DNA from: Microcoleus sp. EPA2
GTDB lineage: Bacteria; Cyanobacteriota; Cyanobacteriia; Cyanobacteriales; Microcoleaceae
NCBI GenBank assembly: GCA_020882975.1
Contig: JAHRFD010000004.1
Location: 62,001-126,000 of the forward strand
Reading direction: 5' to 3'
Length of the DNA stretch: 64,000 bases
Shown: positions 27,315-38,791 of the stretch, piece after piece
Layout of the letters: each line of letters starts with the position of its first letter
How positions within the stretch are numbered: position 1 is the first letter of the stretch
Notes under the pieces: model-generated
What the model was told of the DNA's origin: nothing
The model's input: the letters and a program-made list of their open reading frames with translations, nothing else
Databases searched by the model: none
Translations under genes and position numbers: made by a program

Positions 27315-27665
27315 ATAAACGAATCCCAAATACCGCAAATTCCTTGGCTGCCATTAAGCCGAGAAGCGCACAAACTATCAGTTACCGATAGACTAGCTCT
27401 AGTCAACGCGATTGTTGAGTCCATCAGACAGGAACTCAGACCCCGCCAGCCCCTGCTAGATGACTTTGTGGAACCCATGACAGGGCTAGCAAAAACTGAT
27501 ACACCACCCGCAACAGATGCCGAAGTTAAAATTAGATTGCGGCGCGATCGCAAAGGTGCGGCCAAGCGACTCAGAGGGCTAGCAAAAACTGATATGCCAC
27601 CTCCAACCGATGCCGAAGTTGCACTCATGTTAGAAGAACGTTTGGTGAAGAAATACCTAAAATAA
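27315..27665 (+). pseudogene. antitoxin-like gene without a usable start codon
   Basis: The frame reads IPWLPLSREAHKLSVTDRLA, then LVNAIVESIRQELRPRQPLL, and ends MLEERLVKKYLK. This is the pattern of a small cyanobacterial antitoxin that precedes PIN-domain toxins (from memory of the family). No ATG, GTG or TTG occurs in frame between the upstream stop (27282) and GTG 27468; an ATA at 27315 sits where a start would be expected. A segment GLAKTD.PP.TDAEV occurs twice, suggesting an internal duplication. It is followed by a toxin remnant that also lost its start. Confidence 0.6.
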
Positions 27666-27742
27666 AGGTATTAATAGACACCAACATTATTCTCGATAGT
27701 TTGCTAGAACGAGAACCATTTGTAGAGGATGCTGATGCTTTC
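27662..27742 (+). pseudogene. 5' remnant of a PIN-domain (VapC-like) toxin
   Basis: The frame reads (I)KVLIDTNIILDSLLEREPF then VEDADAF, the first ~27 residues of a PIN-domain ribonuclease, including the first acidic residue in IDTN. It is cut off by a GC-rich palindromic repeat starting at 27743. The expected start ATG is ATA (27662-27664). Because it overlaps the antitoxin stop (27663-27665, now TAA), one G-to-A change explains both the lost start and the changed stop. Confidence 0.75.
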
Positions 27743-27787
27743 ATCCCCCCTTGGGGGGGCTAGGGGGGGTGGGGATTTAGGGGGATC
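27743..27787. repeat. GC-rich palindromic repeat truncating the PIN gene
   Basis: ATCCCCCCTTGGGGGGGCTA runs on to TTTAGGGGGATC. It belongs to the GATCCCCC family and joins directly to the end of the PIN remnant. No gene is seen between here and 27896. Confidence 0.7.
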
Positions 27788-27896
27788 TAATTTTAGATGC
27801 AAGCGAGAGTTATAGTATTACAATCAATTTAAAAAGTTCGATATATCGCCATCTTTTGATGCTAAAATTGAGAACAGTAGCTAAAGGAAAAATGCC

Positions 27897-28127
27897 ATGT
27901 CAGAACAAGACATCGCTAAGATAATTACGATCGAACCCGGTAAGCGAGGTGGTAAACCTTGTATTCGAGGTATGAGAATTACGGTTTATGATGTGTTGGA
28001 ATATCTCGCTTCTGGGATGACTTACCAAGAAATCCTAGATGATTTTCCTTATCTCACGCAACAGGATATTTTAGCTTGCTTGAGTTTCGCAGCTAAACGA
28101 GAGCAGTTTATGTTAATTGTTGGGTGA
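27897..28127 (+). CDS. DUF433 antitoxin-like protein
   Basis: A 76-residue protein with the DUF433 signature: ITIEPGKRGGKPCIRGMRIT, then DVLEYLASGMTYQEILDDFP and DILACLSFAAKRE. DUF433 folds as a winged helix and is typically encoded before a PIN-like DUF5615 toxin, acting as antitoxin and autorepressor. Its stop TGA shares one base with the start of the next gene (TGATG), indicating translational coupling. Confidence 0.92.
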   Translation: MSEQDIAKIITIEPGKRGGKPCIRGMRITVYDVLEYLASGMTYQEILDDFPYLTQQDILACLSFAAKREQFMLIVG

Positions 28128-28462
28128 TGAAACTACTGTTGTTTGACCAAAATCTCTCTCCTCGTCTCATCAATCTCCTTGCTGATATTTATCCAGATTC
28201 CGCTCATGTTGATGCAATTGGATTACCTACCGCACCCGATCGCGAAGTTTGGGATTATGCTCGTCAGAATGACTATATTGTCGTTACCAAGGATGCGGAT
28301 TTTAGCGAATTAAGTCTATTGTTGGGGTTTCCTCCCAAGGTAATTTGGATACGGCGCGGAAATTGCTCGACGCGGGATATCGAGGGGCTACTAAGAGAGA
28401 ACTATGATGCGATCGCAGCTTTAAGTGATAATCCTAATAGCGGTATTATCAGTTTGTTTTAA
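28127..28462 (+). CDS. DUF5615 PIN-like toxin
   Basis: A 111-residue protein beginning MKLLLFDQNLSPRLINLLAD. PIN-like acidic residues are seen in FDQNLS, DREVWDYA and VVTKDADFSE. DUF5615 proteins are presumed ribonuclease toxins paired with DUF433 antitoxins. ATG at 28127 overlaps the antitoxin stop by one base; a GTG at 28124 is an alternative. Both genes are intact, in contrast to the decayed PIN pair 300 bp upstream. Confidence 0.9.
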   Translation: MKLLLFDQNLSPRLINLLADIYPDSAHVDAIGLPTAPDREVWDYARQNDYIVVTKDADFSELSLLLGFPPKVIWIRRGNCSTRDIEGLLRENYDAIAALSDNPNSGIISLF

Positions 28463-28477
28463 TAAAAACGTTTAAAT

Positions 28478-28560
28478 AAACCGGGTTTTTGGCCGAATCT
28501 ACGCATCACAACCAAGAATTCAAGGGGAAAACCCGGTTTCTGGCCACCCATGCGTCAGTC
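28478..28560. repeat. single GAAACCGGG-type hairpin unit
   Basis: It contains AAACCGGGTTTTTGGCCGAA, the shared CTACGCATCACAACCAAG and AAAACCCGGTTTCTGGCC. It follows the DUF5615 stop and may serve as a transcript end. Confidence 0.75.
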
Positions 28561-28577
28561 AAATAAATAGACGAAGA

Positions 28578-28695
28578 GATCCCCCCTAACCCCCCTTAAG
28601 AAGGGGGGGACAAGAGTATTCAGAGTCTCGCTTCACAAGGGAGGGTAAAAAAGAGCATTCAAAGTCCCCCTTCTTAAGGGGGATTTAGGGGGATC
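28578..28695. repeat. composite GATCCCCC palindromic element
   Basis: It runs from GATCCCCCCTAACCCCCC to TTTAGGGGGATC, with internal GGGACAAGAG and TTCAAAGTCCCCC. It has the same architecture as the core of the miniature element at 23337-23483 but lacks the ATACCAAT flanks. Confidence 0.7.
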
Positions 28696-28767
28696 TAAAC
28701 TTAGATACAAGCGCGATTTATCAAGCTTTGCGTCTTCGCGGTTGGTTCAAATAATTAAAAAGCGCTG

Positions 28768-30015
28768 TTAATTCGGTGTGAGCAAAATTAGCTGTTTTGA
28801 TAAGATCGATCGCACTTCATTCAATCCCATCTCCACATCCACCAAAATCTCCCCCACTGTCTTCCCACCAATTTGTAGGGGCGGTGCCCCCGTGCCCGCC
28901 CTGTCTGGGGGGGGTGAACAAGCTTGCAGAAACTCAAATTCAGCACTTGACAAATTGACCAATTGGTAGTTGCAATCAAACACTTGTTGACTAGGCCAAC
29001 CGTGGATACAACTACTCAACTCTGGAATTGCCGCCAAAAGCGCCTTATCGTCCGACCAATCAATCTTATGAATCGGCTTTTTCCCCAAGAAAAACTCGTA
29101 ATGACTTATTTCCGTATCCAACAATTCAATTAATCTATAAAGCTCTCGTTCTGTCAAACCCTGAGCTCTTTCTATCAATTCCGGTGCTTTTGCCAAAAGT
29201 CTTTCTAACTGCCAATATCCGGGATTTGAGAAACCGATAAATTCCAATCCCGAAGCGTCAATTAACTCAAATAATGTCTCGATGTTGTAGTCAATTTCCT
29301 GCGGGTGAACGTACATATCAGCAAAACATTCGTCTCGCAGATTTTCTCCCGCCCAACGCTGTTTTTCGTACTTGACAAGACGGTTGTTTTCTGGTAAGGA
29401 GGCAAAGATTTCACGACCGACTTTCACACCATCGGGATAGTCGCCTTTTTTGTTGCCTTGGAGAAGCGCGATCGCCCTTTGCATTAATTGAATTTCCCAG
29501 CGTCCGAGCTCAGCATACACAAAAATGTGCATCAAACCACCCGCCGCCAACTTCGCCGCCAGCGCTTGAATGCCGCGAATCGGATCGGGCAAATGGTGGA
29601 GCACGCCGACGCAGTTGATCAAATCAAACTCGCCTTCTAACTCGGCGGCATCATAAATGCTGAGGTGGCGGAAATCTGCTTCTCGCGCACCCGTTAGCGA
29701 AGCCCTCGAAGAGGATCGCCTACAGCGTTCTTGTGCTACTTTCAAGGCACCGGAACTAAGGTCGATCGCCGTTACCGACGCTTCAGGATTGAGGTGAATC
29801 AGATAATCGGTACTAGAACCGGTGCCGCACCCAGCATCTAAAATCCGAATATCGAGTTTTGGCGGCTTTTGGCCGTTGCAAAAATTGTAAGCATCCGGCC
29901 AACTCCAGCGCCAGTTGTACCCAGGGGGGGGTTCATCGGACAAAGGATCGGGCGGAAAAGGGAATGTATCGTAAAGCCGACGCACGGCTGCACTGATATC
30001 AGGCGAAGTTTCCAT
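28768..30015 (-). CDS. class I SAM-dependent methyltransferase with two repeat-derived insertions
   Basis: A 415-residue protein. SAM-binding motif I is ILDAGCGTGSSTDYL (near residue 60), followed by an acidic loop (VTAIDLSSGALK) and motif IV-like INCVGVLHHLPDP. The start matches cyanobacterial relatives (AAVRRLYDTFPFPPDP). Substrate unknown. Two stretches look inserted: RCRRSSSRASLTGAREADF (DNA 29686-29730, a palindromic repeat) and SPPPDRAGTGAPPLQIGGK near the C-terminus, encoded by the 26-bp TAGGGGCGGTGCC... repeat at 28876-28901. Both keep the frame open. The C-terminal domain after the methyltransferase fold is of unknown role. Confidence 0.88.
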   Translation of the reverse strand: METSPDISAAVRRLYDTFPFPPDPLSDEPPPGYNWRWSWPDAYNFCNGQKPPKLDIRILDAGCGTGSSTDYLIHLNPEASVTAIDLSSGALKVAQERCRRSSSRASLTGAREADFRHLSIYDAAELEGEFDLINCVGVLHHLPDPIRGIQALAAKLAAGGLMHIFVYAELGRWEIQLMQRAIALLQGNKKGDYPDGVKVGREIFASLPENNRLVKYEKQRWAGENLRDECFADMYVHPQEIDYNIETLFELIDASGLEFIGFSNPGYWQLERLLAKAPELIERAQGLTERELYRLIELLDTEISHYEFFLGKKPIHKIDWSDDKALLAAIPELSSCIHGWPSQQVFDCNYQLVNLSSAEFEFLQACSPPPDRAGTGAPPLQIGGKTVGEILVDVEMGLNEVRSILSKQLILLTPN

Positions 30016-33097
<3,082 letters not shown>

Positions 33098-33156
33098 ATT
33101 GATTTGAGATGGGAGATGTTAAATTAGCTTGAATTTAACATCTCAAATTAGGGGCT

Positions 33157-33183
33157 GGGCTGGTGTATTTACCAGCCCTTTTT
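33157..33183 (+). terminator. intrinsic terminator of apcE
   Basis: GGGCTGGT-GTATTT-ACCAGCCC followed by TTTTT, 60 nt after the apcE stop. It explains why apcE is transcribed alone. Confidence 0.92.
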
Positions 33184-33197
33184 GATTGCTTATATCG

Positions 33198-33298
33198 TTT
33201 CTGGTTGTATTGGAATTATTAAACCACAGAGGACACAGAGGACACAGAGAAAGAGAAGAGAGAAATCATTATTCCGATGTTAACGGATTTGGTATGAT
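33198..33298. mobile_element. ~100-bp imperfect palindrome with CACAGAGGA core (copy 1)
   Basis: The left end CTGGTTGTATTGGAATTATT and right end CATTATTCCGATGTTAACGG are imperfect inverted repeats around a purine-rich ACAGAGGACACAGAGGACAC core. Relatives lie at 35388-35484 and 40917-41022, with isolated halves near 21745, 22880, 54095 and 55500. Confidence 0.6.
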
Positions 33299-33321
33299 TC
33301 CCCTAGCTCAAAGCAGCAGAA

Positions 33322-34446
33322 CTAATCTCCAAATCCCCTAGCCTTTAAGTGTTTTTCCCAACTAAAATTGGAACTCAGAAAAAATCTTTTAGTATGTAAG
33401 TATCCTAACCGATACAGTTTAGCTTTGCGATCGCCATCCAGATTAAAGTGAGTCGCCGTCACCTCAGCTTCAGTCACGTCAATATTAATTACCCTACCTT
33501 TATCCATCTCTCGTTGGTGATACCTGTCTCTGGCTTTCATCATGGTGGTGAACATCGCCGACAACATTGACACGGGACTTTTAATATTAACTTGATTCTC
33601 AATACCAGTATCAATCAATCGAAACCCAAAGGTAAACCAGCGGGGTGGTATGGGAGTTGCACCGGATTGTTTGTCATAAATCCACAGCGGGAAATTACTC
33701 AAAATTCCTCCGTCTACAATGATGTCATCCCCTAGCTTTCCTGGTTCAAAAAATAGCGGAATACTCATGGACAAGCGCACGGCTTCAGCTACGCTAAAAT
33801 CATCAGCACTTTCGAGTCGTAACTGTTCGTACAAAGCATCAGCATCCGCTGATTCTCTCCGCTGTAAATCGTCGGGAATTACCAACATTTCACCGCGAGT
33901 GAGGTTGGATATTACTACTTTTAGTTCTCGGTCTTTTACGAGTTGTTTGACATCGGCAAAAGTTCGTAAATCACCTTTGGCTAGGGTGGATTCCAGCCAC
34001 TGTCGGAAAGGCAAGGAGGAGTATTCTCCCATCTGACGACTAATTGTTAGGAAAAGTAAGGTCCATACTGGAGATTGCAAGTCGTCTGCTGGGTCGCCAT
34101 TTAAAATTAGAGGGCTGTTTTTTTGACTGAGAAATATGTTATAATCAAGCTGTCCTAGTAATTCTTCTAAGTCATCAATTGATAAGTCTGTGGCCAAAAC
34201 TGCTGCGGTAATTGCACCGGCAGATGTGCCGGCTAATTTGCGCCAACGGATTCCCAAATCGTTGCAGCATCTGAGGGCTCCTAAAAAGGCAATTCCTCGC
34301 ACGCCACCACCTTCAAAAATGCCGTCGGCATAGATTTGACCTTGGTCGTCGGGAGGCGGAAATTTGCTGAGAATTTTTTGTTTTTCGGCGGGGGAAATCC
34401 TGACACCTGGTTCTTGAAGAATTTGCTGGGGATACCATTTGTTCAT
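33322..34446 (-). CDS. patatin-like phospholipase
   Basis: A 374-residue hydrolase. The oxyanion loop is GGGVRGIAFLGAL, the nucleophile elbow GTSAGA and the catalytic Asp lies in VDGGILSNFPLW, so the Ser-Asp dyad is complete. Patatin-like enzymes hydrolyse lipid acyl esters; substrate and location are unknown, and there is no signal peptide. It lies 50 nt downstream of the MscS gene in the same direction, which could place it in one transcript with that membrane channel. Confidence 0.92.
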   Translation of the reverse strand: MNKWYPQQILQEPGVRISPAEKQKILSKFPPPDDQGQIYADGIFEGGGVRGIAFLGALRCCNDLGIRWRKLAGTSAGAITAAVLATDLSIDDLEELLGQLDYNIFLSQKNSPLILNGDPADDLQSPVWTLLFLTISRQMGEYSSLPFRQWLESTLAKGDLRTFADVKQLVKDRELKVVISNLTRGEMLVIPDDLQRRESADADALYEQLRLESADDFSVAEAVRLSMSIPLFFEPGKLGDDIIVDGGILSNFPLWIYDKQSGATPIPPRWFTFGFRLIDTGIENQVNIKSPVSMLSAMFTTMMKARDRYHQREMDKGRVINIDVTEAEVTATHFNLDGDRKAKLYRLGYLHTKRFFLSSNFSWEKHLKARGFGD

Positions 34447-34496
34447 GGGAAATACCTCGGATTGATGTTAAATGTGAGTTTTGAGATTGACATTTA

Positions 34497-35336
34497 TTAT
34501 TGATTTTGGTCAGACTTCATGGCTTCTTTGATTTGTTCTTGAATTTGCGATCGCACTTGTTCGTAAGCTACGGAGGCGCACCAAGGGCGCAGAGACAAAA
34601 TAGTGGAATTGGGAGTAATCTCAGCCACCAAACAAGTAGCGGGTGGATTGTCCAAAACTAGGGGATGAGATTGGACAATTTCTAATAACTCGGTTACAGT
34701 TGGACGGATGGGGCGATCGCCAATATCAATCTTCAAGTCCACCCGCCTGGTCCCCATTGCCGTGGTATTTTTCAGGGTACCATCAAATAACTTATTGTTG
34801 GGTACAATTATTTTGACATGATCGTCTGTCACTAAGGTGGTGGAAAAAATGCCGATCGCATCTACAACTCCTTTAACATCCCCACCTTCGATGGTGTCTC
34901 CCACTTCAAAAGGACGTAAACTAATCAACATCACCCCAGCAGCAAAGTGTGATAAAGTATTTTGCCAAGCCAAACCAATCGCCAAACCAGCAGCACCCAC
35001 CACAGCAACTACACTGGTAGTTTGAATTCCCAACTGACTCAAAGTGGTGATGACTCCGATTACTAAAATCGCAATTTCAGCAGCTTGGACTAAAAATTTT
35101 CGTAACGTGGCTTCAGTGCGACTCAGGGCTCGGCGAGTCACGCGCCCCGCAATCCCGATCGCAAACCGCGTCATTAACAAAATGCCAATAGCCCACAGCA
35201 GTTTAGGCACAATGTCAAACCCCAATTCTATGAACTTTTTGGAAAGTTCTTGGGCGACTTGCATGGCTTGAATTCTTTCTGTATCTAGTTGGGAATACAA
35301 GGTTTGGGCTATTATTTGAAATTTTAAAATACTCAT
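34497..35336 (-). CDS. small mechanosensitive ion channel (MscS family)
   Basis: A 279-residue protein with an N-terminal amphipathic region, membrane helices (LLWAIGILLMTRFAIGIAG; EIAILVIGVITTLSQLGI) and the pore helix GAAGLAIGLAWQNTLSHFAA, followed by the beta domain (FEVGDTIEGGDVKGVVDAIG). MscS channels release solutes during hypo-osmotic shock. Length is typical for the short form. The patatin gene follows. Confidence 0.93.
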   Translation of the reverse strand: MSILKFQIIAQTLYSQLDTERIQAMQVAQELSKKFIELGFDIVPKLLWAIGILLMTRFAIGIAGRVTRRALSRTEATLRKFLVQAAEIAILVIGVITTLSQLGIQTTSVVAVVGAAGLAIGLAWQNTLSHFAAGVMLISLRPFEVGDTIEGGDVKGVVDAIGIFSTTLVTDDHVKIIVPNNKLFDGTLKNTTAMGTRRVDLKIDIGDRPIRPTVTELLEIVQSHPLVLDNPPATCLVAEITPNSTILSLRPWCASVAYEQVRSQIQEQIKEAMKSDQNQ

Positions 35337-35387
35337 ATTAATTTGTTATTTTTTGTTTGTTATTCGTTGTTGGTTATTGGTTATATT

Positions 35388-35484
35388 GTTGACGGTTGCA
35401 TCGGAATGATTTAACCTTACTAGAACACAGAGAACACAGAGAGAGCGGAGAGAAATGAATAATTCCAATGAATACAGGAATTGA
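35388..35484. mobile_element. ~100-bp imperfect palindrome with ACACAGAGA core (copy 2)
   Basis: The left end ACGGTTGCATCGGAATGATT and right end AATAATTCCAATGAATACAG pair imperfectly around AGAACACAGAGAACACAGAG. It is the same family as 33198-33298. Confidence 0.55.
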
Positions 35485-35497
35485 TATTATTTGTTGT

Positions 35498-35562
35498 TTT
35501 GTAGTTTATTCTAATAACCAATAACCAACAACAAATAACCAATAACTAACAACAAATAATTA
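35498..35562. repeat. STRR heptamer array
   Basis: Repeated AATAACCAATAACCAACAAC and related heptamers, ending at the alr stop codon. A complementary-sense array (TTGTTATTTTTTGTTTGTTA) lies at 35342-35385. Confidence 0.75.
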
Positions 35563-36759
35563 TGATACTGCTACGCGCGGCAATCTGTGTTTAAAACCGC
35601 AGAGAATTTCCCAGGAAATGGTTCCTAAAATCCCAGCCCAATCATCAGCGCTAATTTCATTTCCTCCATCTTTACCCAACAAAGTCACCACTTCACCTAC
35701 TTCGAGATCGGGAATAGAACTCACATCCAGCATTAATTGATCCATAGTCACTGCCCCCACTTGTGGCACAAAACTACCCCGGATTAACACCTTCATTTTA
35801 TTAGAAAGATTGCGGGGAATGCCATCGGCATAACCGATGCCAACTACCGCAATTTGCGTCTGTTGCTGAGCTACAAATTGATGGCCATAGCTGACTCCTG
35901 TTCCGACTGCTATTGTTTTCACCTGTGTCACCCTAGCTTTTACCTGCATGACTGGCTTTAATTTAGCAACACTTTGTAAATGAGGTGCTGGATAAAAACC
36001 GTAATTAGCTAAGCCAACTCGGACTAAATCGTAATGCAAGTTTGGGTTAGCCAGGGTAGCAGCCGAGTTTGCTAAGTGCAGGCGATCGGGATTAATTCCT
36101 GCTATCTTAAGTTGGGCGATCGCCCGTTCAAAATTCTCCTGTTGTTCTAGCATAATAGTTGGGTCTGGACTATCTGCTGTCGCCAAGTGAGAGTAAACAC
36201 TCGCCAATTTTAAATGAGGTAAACTCTGGATTAACTGCAAAAATTCTGTAGCCTCTTGCCAAGGTGTACCTAAGCGAGACATTCCTGTATCTAACTTAGC
36301 ATGAACTGGTACAGATTGATGGAGAGTAGCCAGAACTTCCGAAAATATGAGAGCTTGTTTGACAGTACAAATAGTCGGCTGCAAGTGCCAATGGGCGATC
36401 GCTTTTACTTGTTCGGTAGTATAAGTGGCCCCCAGCACCAAAATCGGCGCTGTAATCCCCGCTTCTCGCAATTCAATTCCCTCTGGAATTGTCGCCACTC
36501 CCAGCCAACTAGCACCGGCTTGCAAAACTGTTTGACTAACTGCGATCGCACCGTGTCCATAAGCATCAGCTTTCACCACAGCCATCAGTTGCGATCGGGG
36601 AGATAAAATATTTTTAAGCTGTTTTACATTGTGACTTAAAGCTGCTAAATCAATTTCTACCCAAGCCCGCTGGCAAAGTCCACCGTAACCATCGGAAAGT
36701 AAATTCGGCGGACATTCTTTAGGCAATGCTTCTGCCGATGTTTGTTCCCTATTCAACAT
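35560..36759 (-). CDS. alr: alanine racemase
   Basis: A 399-residue PLP enzyme that makes D-alanine for peptidoglycan. The cofactor lysine is in VVKADAYGHG (Lys63), and the second catalytic residue is the Tyr in GVSYGHQF. The C-terminal domain contains AVTMDQLMLDVS. The N-terminal extension of about 25 residues is longer than in many bacteria. Transcribed alone, away from the peptidoglycan-binding protein gene upstream. Confidence 0.96.
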   Translation of the reverse strand: MLNREQTSAEALPKECPPNLLSDGYGGLCQRAWVEIDLAALSHNVKQLKNILSPRSQLMAVVKADAYGHGAIAVSQTVLQAGASWLGVATIPEGIELREAGITAPILVLGATYTTEQVKAIAHWHLQPTICTVKQALIFSEVLATLHQSVPVHAKLDTGMSRLGTPWQEATEFLQLIQSLPHLKLASVYSHLATADSPDPTIMLEQQENFERAIAQLKIAGINPDRLHLANSAATLANPNLHYDLVRVGLANYGFYPAPHLQSVAKLKPVMQVKARVTQVKTIAVGTGVSYGHQFVAQQQTQIAVVGIGYADGIPRNLSNKMKVLIRGSFVPQVGAVTMDQLMLDVSSIPDLEVGEVVTLLGKDGGNEISADDWAGILGTISWEILCGFKHRLPRVAVS

Positions 36760-36844
36760 GATTAATCACTCCCACTTGCTCGCACTATTAAAAATTTTTC
36801 TCAATTCCGTAGGCGATACCTCTCCCATAAATATTGTATAACAG

Positions 36845-36905
36845 ACCCCCTTCGACTACGTGACGGTTAAGAGCTCAGCTTTGCCAAAGGCTAGTCGAAG
36901 GGTAG
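36845..36905. repeat. inverted repeat in the alr upstream gap
   Basis: CCCCTTCGACTACG at 36846 and GGCTAGTCGAAGGG around 36890-36903 pair as an imperfect hairpin. It lies between divergently transcribed genes. Confidence 0.5.
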
Positions 36906-37034
36906 AAGGGGCCAACATCCCTAGCCTGTTCTTAAGAGACTTATCGGGAGATGCCTATTATAAACTTTTCCAGTTTATCATTTCGATCGATGTTAATTGG
37001 TGTATCATATCACCAAAACCACTGAGTCAAAACT

Positions 37035-38702
37035 ATGGACGGACTAGCCTACCTGCACTTAGCAGAAACCTGGGAAACCCCACCCAGCAAAACTCCAGGA
37101 AAAAACTCAACAACGCACCTAAATTTACCCTCTACTCCTTTACTATGCTTGCTCCTGGCTTTAAGCATGATTAACTATTTAGTAAATCCCGCACTAGCCA
37201 TCAAAAAAGGAGATTCAGGCCCGGAAGTTACCCAACTCCAGAAAACTCTCCAAGATGCCGGATATTTTCGTAGCAAACCCACAGGATTTTACGGTTCTGT
37301 AACTCAAGCCGCGGTGAAAAAGTTCCAAGCAGAAAACAATCTCAAAGTTGATGGAATTGTCGGCCCAAAAACCTTGGCTGCACTGAAAGTTAAGCCCGAA
37401 GCTACAGCCCCAGAATCGGCGGTGCAAAAAACACCAAATCCAGATCGCCCACAACCCGAATTTATCGCCCCAAAAAATCAAGACGAATTACAATCGCCTA
37501 CCAAACAGCAGTCCGAAAAAAACACCACTAAACCACAAGATTTTTCCTCACCTACAGCCCCGGAAAATTCCAACCAATTAGAAGATTCTAACTCCAATAA
37601 TTCACCCAAAAGACCGACATTTTCTAATCCATTTTTACCCCCATTTATGGTGGAAACTCCCCCACCGCAAGTAGCACCCAAAAAGCTGATTCGTCCCCGT
37701 CCCAAAAGCCAGGGAAAAATGACCTTGAAAAAAACGATTTACGGTAGCATATCCCCGAAATCAATTGTTTATTCAGGTGCTGGTCTGTTTTTTGCTCAAA
37801 ACATGATGTACAGCCACACAATCACAGTGTACGATCGCAACTTTAAATTAGTCAAGACCATTCCCGATCGCGTAAATTTATCAAAGTTCGGTTTTTCCAA
37901 ATTCAAGGGTAATTATCAAGGCGCTCCTGTGGAAGCTGCTTTTTCCAATGATGGCAAATATGCCTATATATCAAACTATCAAATGTACGGTGCTGGCTTT
38001 GACAATCCCGGTAGTGACAGATGTTCTCCCGCCGCCAAACATGACCAAAGTTTCATGTACCGCATCAATACCCAAACTCTCAAAATAGAAAAAGTAATTT
38101 CTGTAGGTGCTGTACCGAAATTCAATGCTGTTTCCCCAGATAATCGGTTGGTGCTAGCGAGTAATTGGTGTAGTTGGGATTTAAGCGTAGTTGACACTCA
38201 GCAAAACCGCGAAATTGAGCGGGTAAAATTGGGTGCTTATCCTCGCGGTATTGTGGTAACTCCTGACTCGAAAACCGCCTATGTTGCTGTCATGGGTTCC
38301 GCCGATATTGCCAAGGTTAATCTCAGAGATTTTTCAGTAAGTTGGTTACGAAATGTTGGTAGTTCACCCCGTCATTTGGTAATAGACCCCAAGGGTAAGT
38401 ATCTTTATACTACCTTGAATGGTGAAGGAAATGTCGCAAAAATTAGCCTGAATTCTGGTGAAGTTGTTGACAAGGTTTCGAGTGGTAGTCAGCCTCGCAG
38501 CATGACAATTTCTGATGACGGCAAACTGATTTACGTAGTTAACTATTCTTCTAATACTGTCAGCAAGATTAGCACCGGAGATATGAAAGTTTTGCAAACA
38601 GTGAAAGTAAATTCAAGTCCCATCGGCATTACCTACGATCCGCAAACTAATCAGGTTTGGGTGGCTTGTTATTCTGGTAGTATCATGGTTTTTCAAGATT
38701 GA
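37035..38702 (+). CDS. peptidoglycan-binding domain protein with YVTN-type beta-propeller
   Basis: A 555-residue protein. Residues ~35-55 form a membrane segment (LCLLLALSMINYLVNPALA). A PG_binding_1 domain follows (GDSGPEVTQLQKTLQDAGYF ... VDGIVGPKTLAALK), then a Pro/Ser/Asn-rich linker (~120-230) and a YVTN/cytochrome-cd1-like propeller from ~245 to the end (AVSPDNRLVLASNW, VVTPDSKTAYVAVMG, TISDDGKLIYVVNYSS). The protein is probably anchored at the inner membrane and bound to the cell wall through the first domain. Ligands of the propeller are unknown. Confidence 0.88.
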   Translation: MDGLAYLHLAETWETPPSKTPGKNSTTHLNLPSTPLLCLLLALSMINYLVNPALAIKKGDSGPEVTQLQKTLQDAGYFRSKPTGFYGSVTQAAVKKFQAENNLKVDGIVGPKTLAALKVKPEATAPESAVQKTPNPDRPQPEFIAPKNQDELQSPTKQQSEKNTTKPQDFSSPTAPENSNQLEDSNSNNSPKRPTFSNPFLPPFMVETPPPQVAPKKLIRPRPKSQGKMTLKKTIYGSISPKSIVYSGAGLFFAQNMMYSHTITVYDRNFKLVKTIPDRVNLSKFGFSKFKGNYQGAPVEAAFSNDGKYAYISNYQMYGAGFDNPGSDRCSPAAKHDQSFMYRINTQTLKIEKVISVGAVPKFNAVSPDNRLVLASNWCSWDLSVVDTQQNREIERVKLGAYPRGIVVTPDSKTAYVAVMGSADIAKVNLRDFSVSWLRNVGSSPRHLVIDPKGKYLYTTLNGEGNVAKISLNSGEVVDKVSSGSQPRSMTISDDGKLIYVVNYSSNTVSKISTGDMKVLQTVKVNSSPIGITYDPQTNQVWVACYSGSIMVFQD

Positions 38703-38749
38703 ACTCAAATCCTATCTTCATTCTAGGTAATAAAAAACAAACCGATGAA

Positions 38750-38790
38750 TTTTAGGGTGGGCTAGGCTAGAAGCTTACCCCACCCTAAAA
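38750..38790. terminator. bidirectional terminator
   Basis: TTTTAGGGTGGG at 38750-38761 pairs with CCCACCCTAAAA at 38779-38790. It lies between convergent genes ending at 38702 and 38792 and can serve both strands. Confidence 0.8.
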
Positions 38791-38791
38791 T

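Noticed and set aside
27302-27628. A 108-residue minus-strand frame (Ser/Ala-rich)
   Set aside because: It is antisense to the antitoxin-like frame, whose sense reading makes recognisable family sequence; the repeated SASV(A/G)GG.SVFASP comes from the internal duplication.
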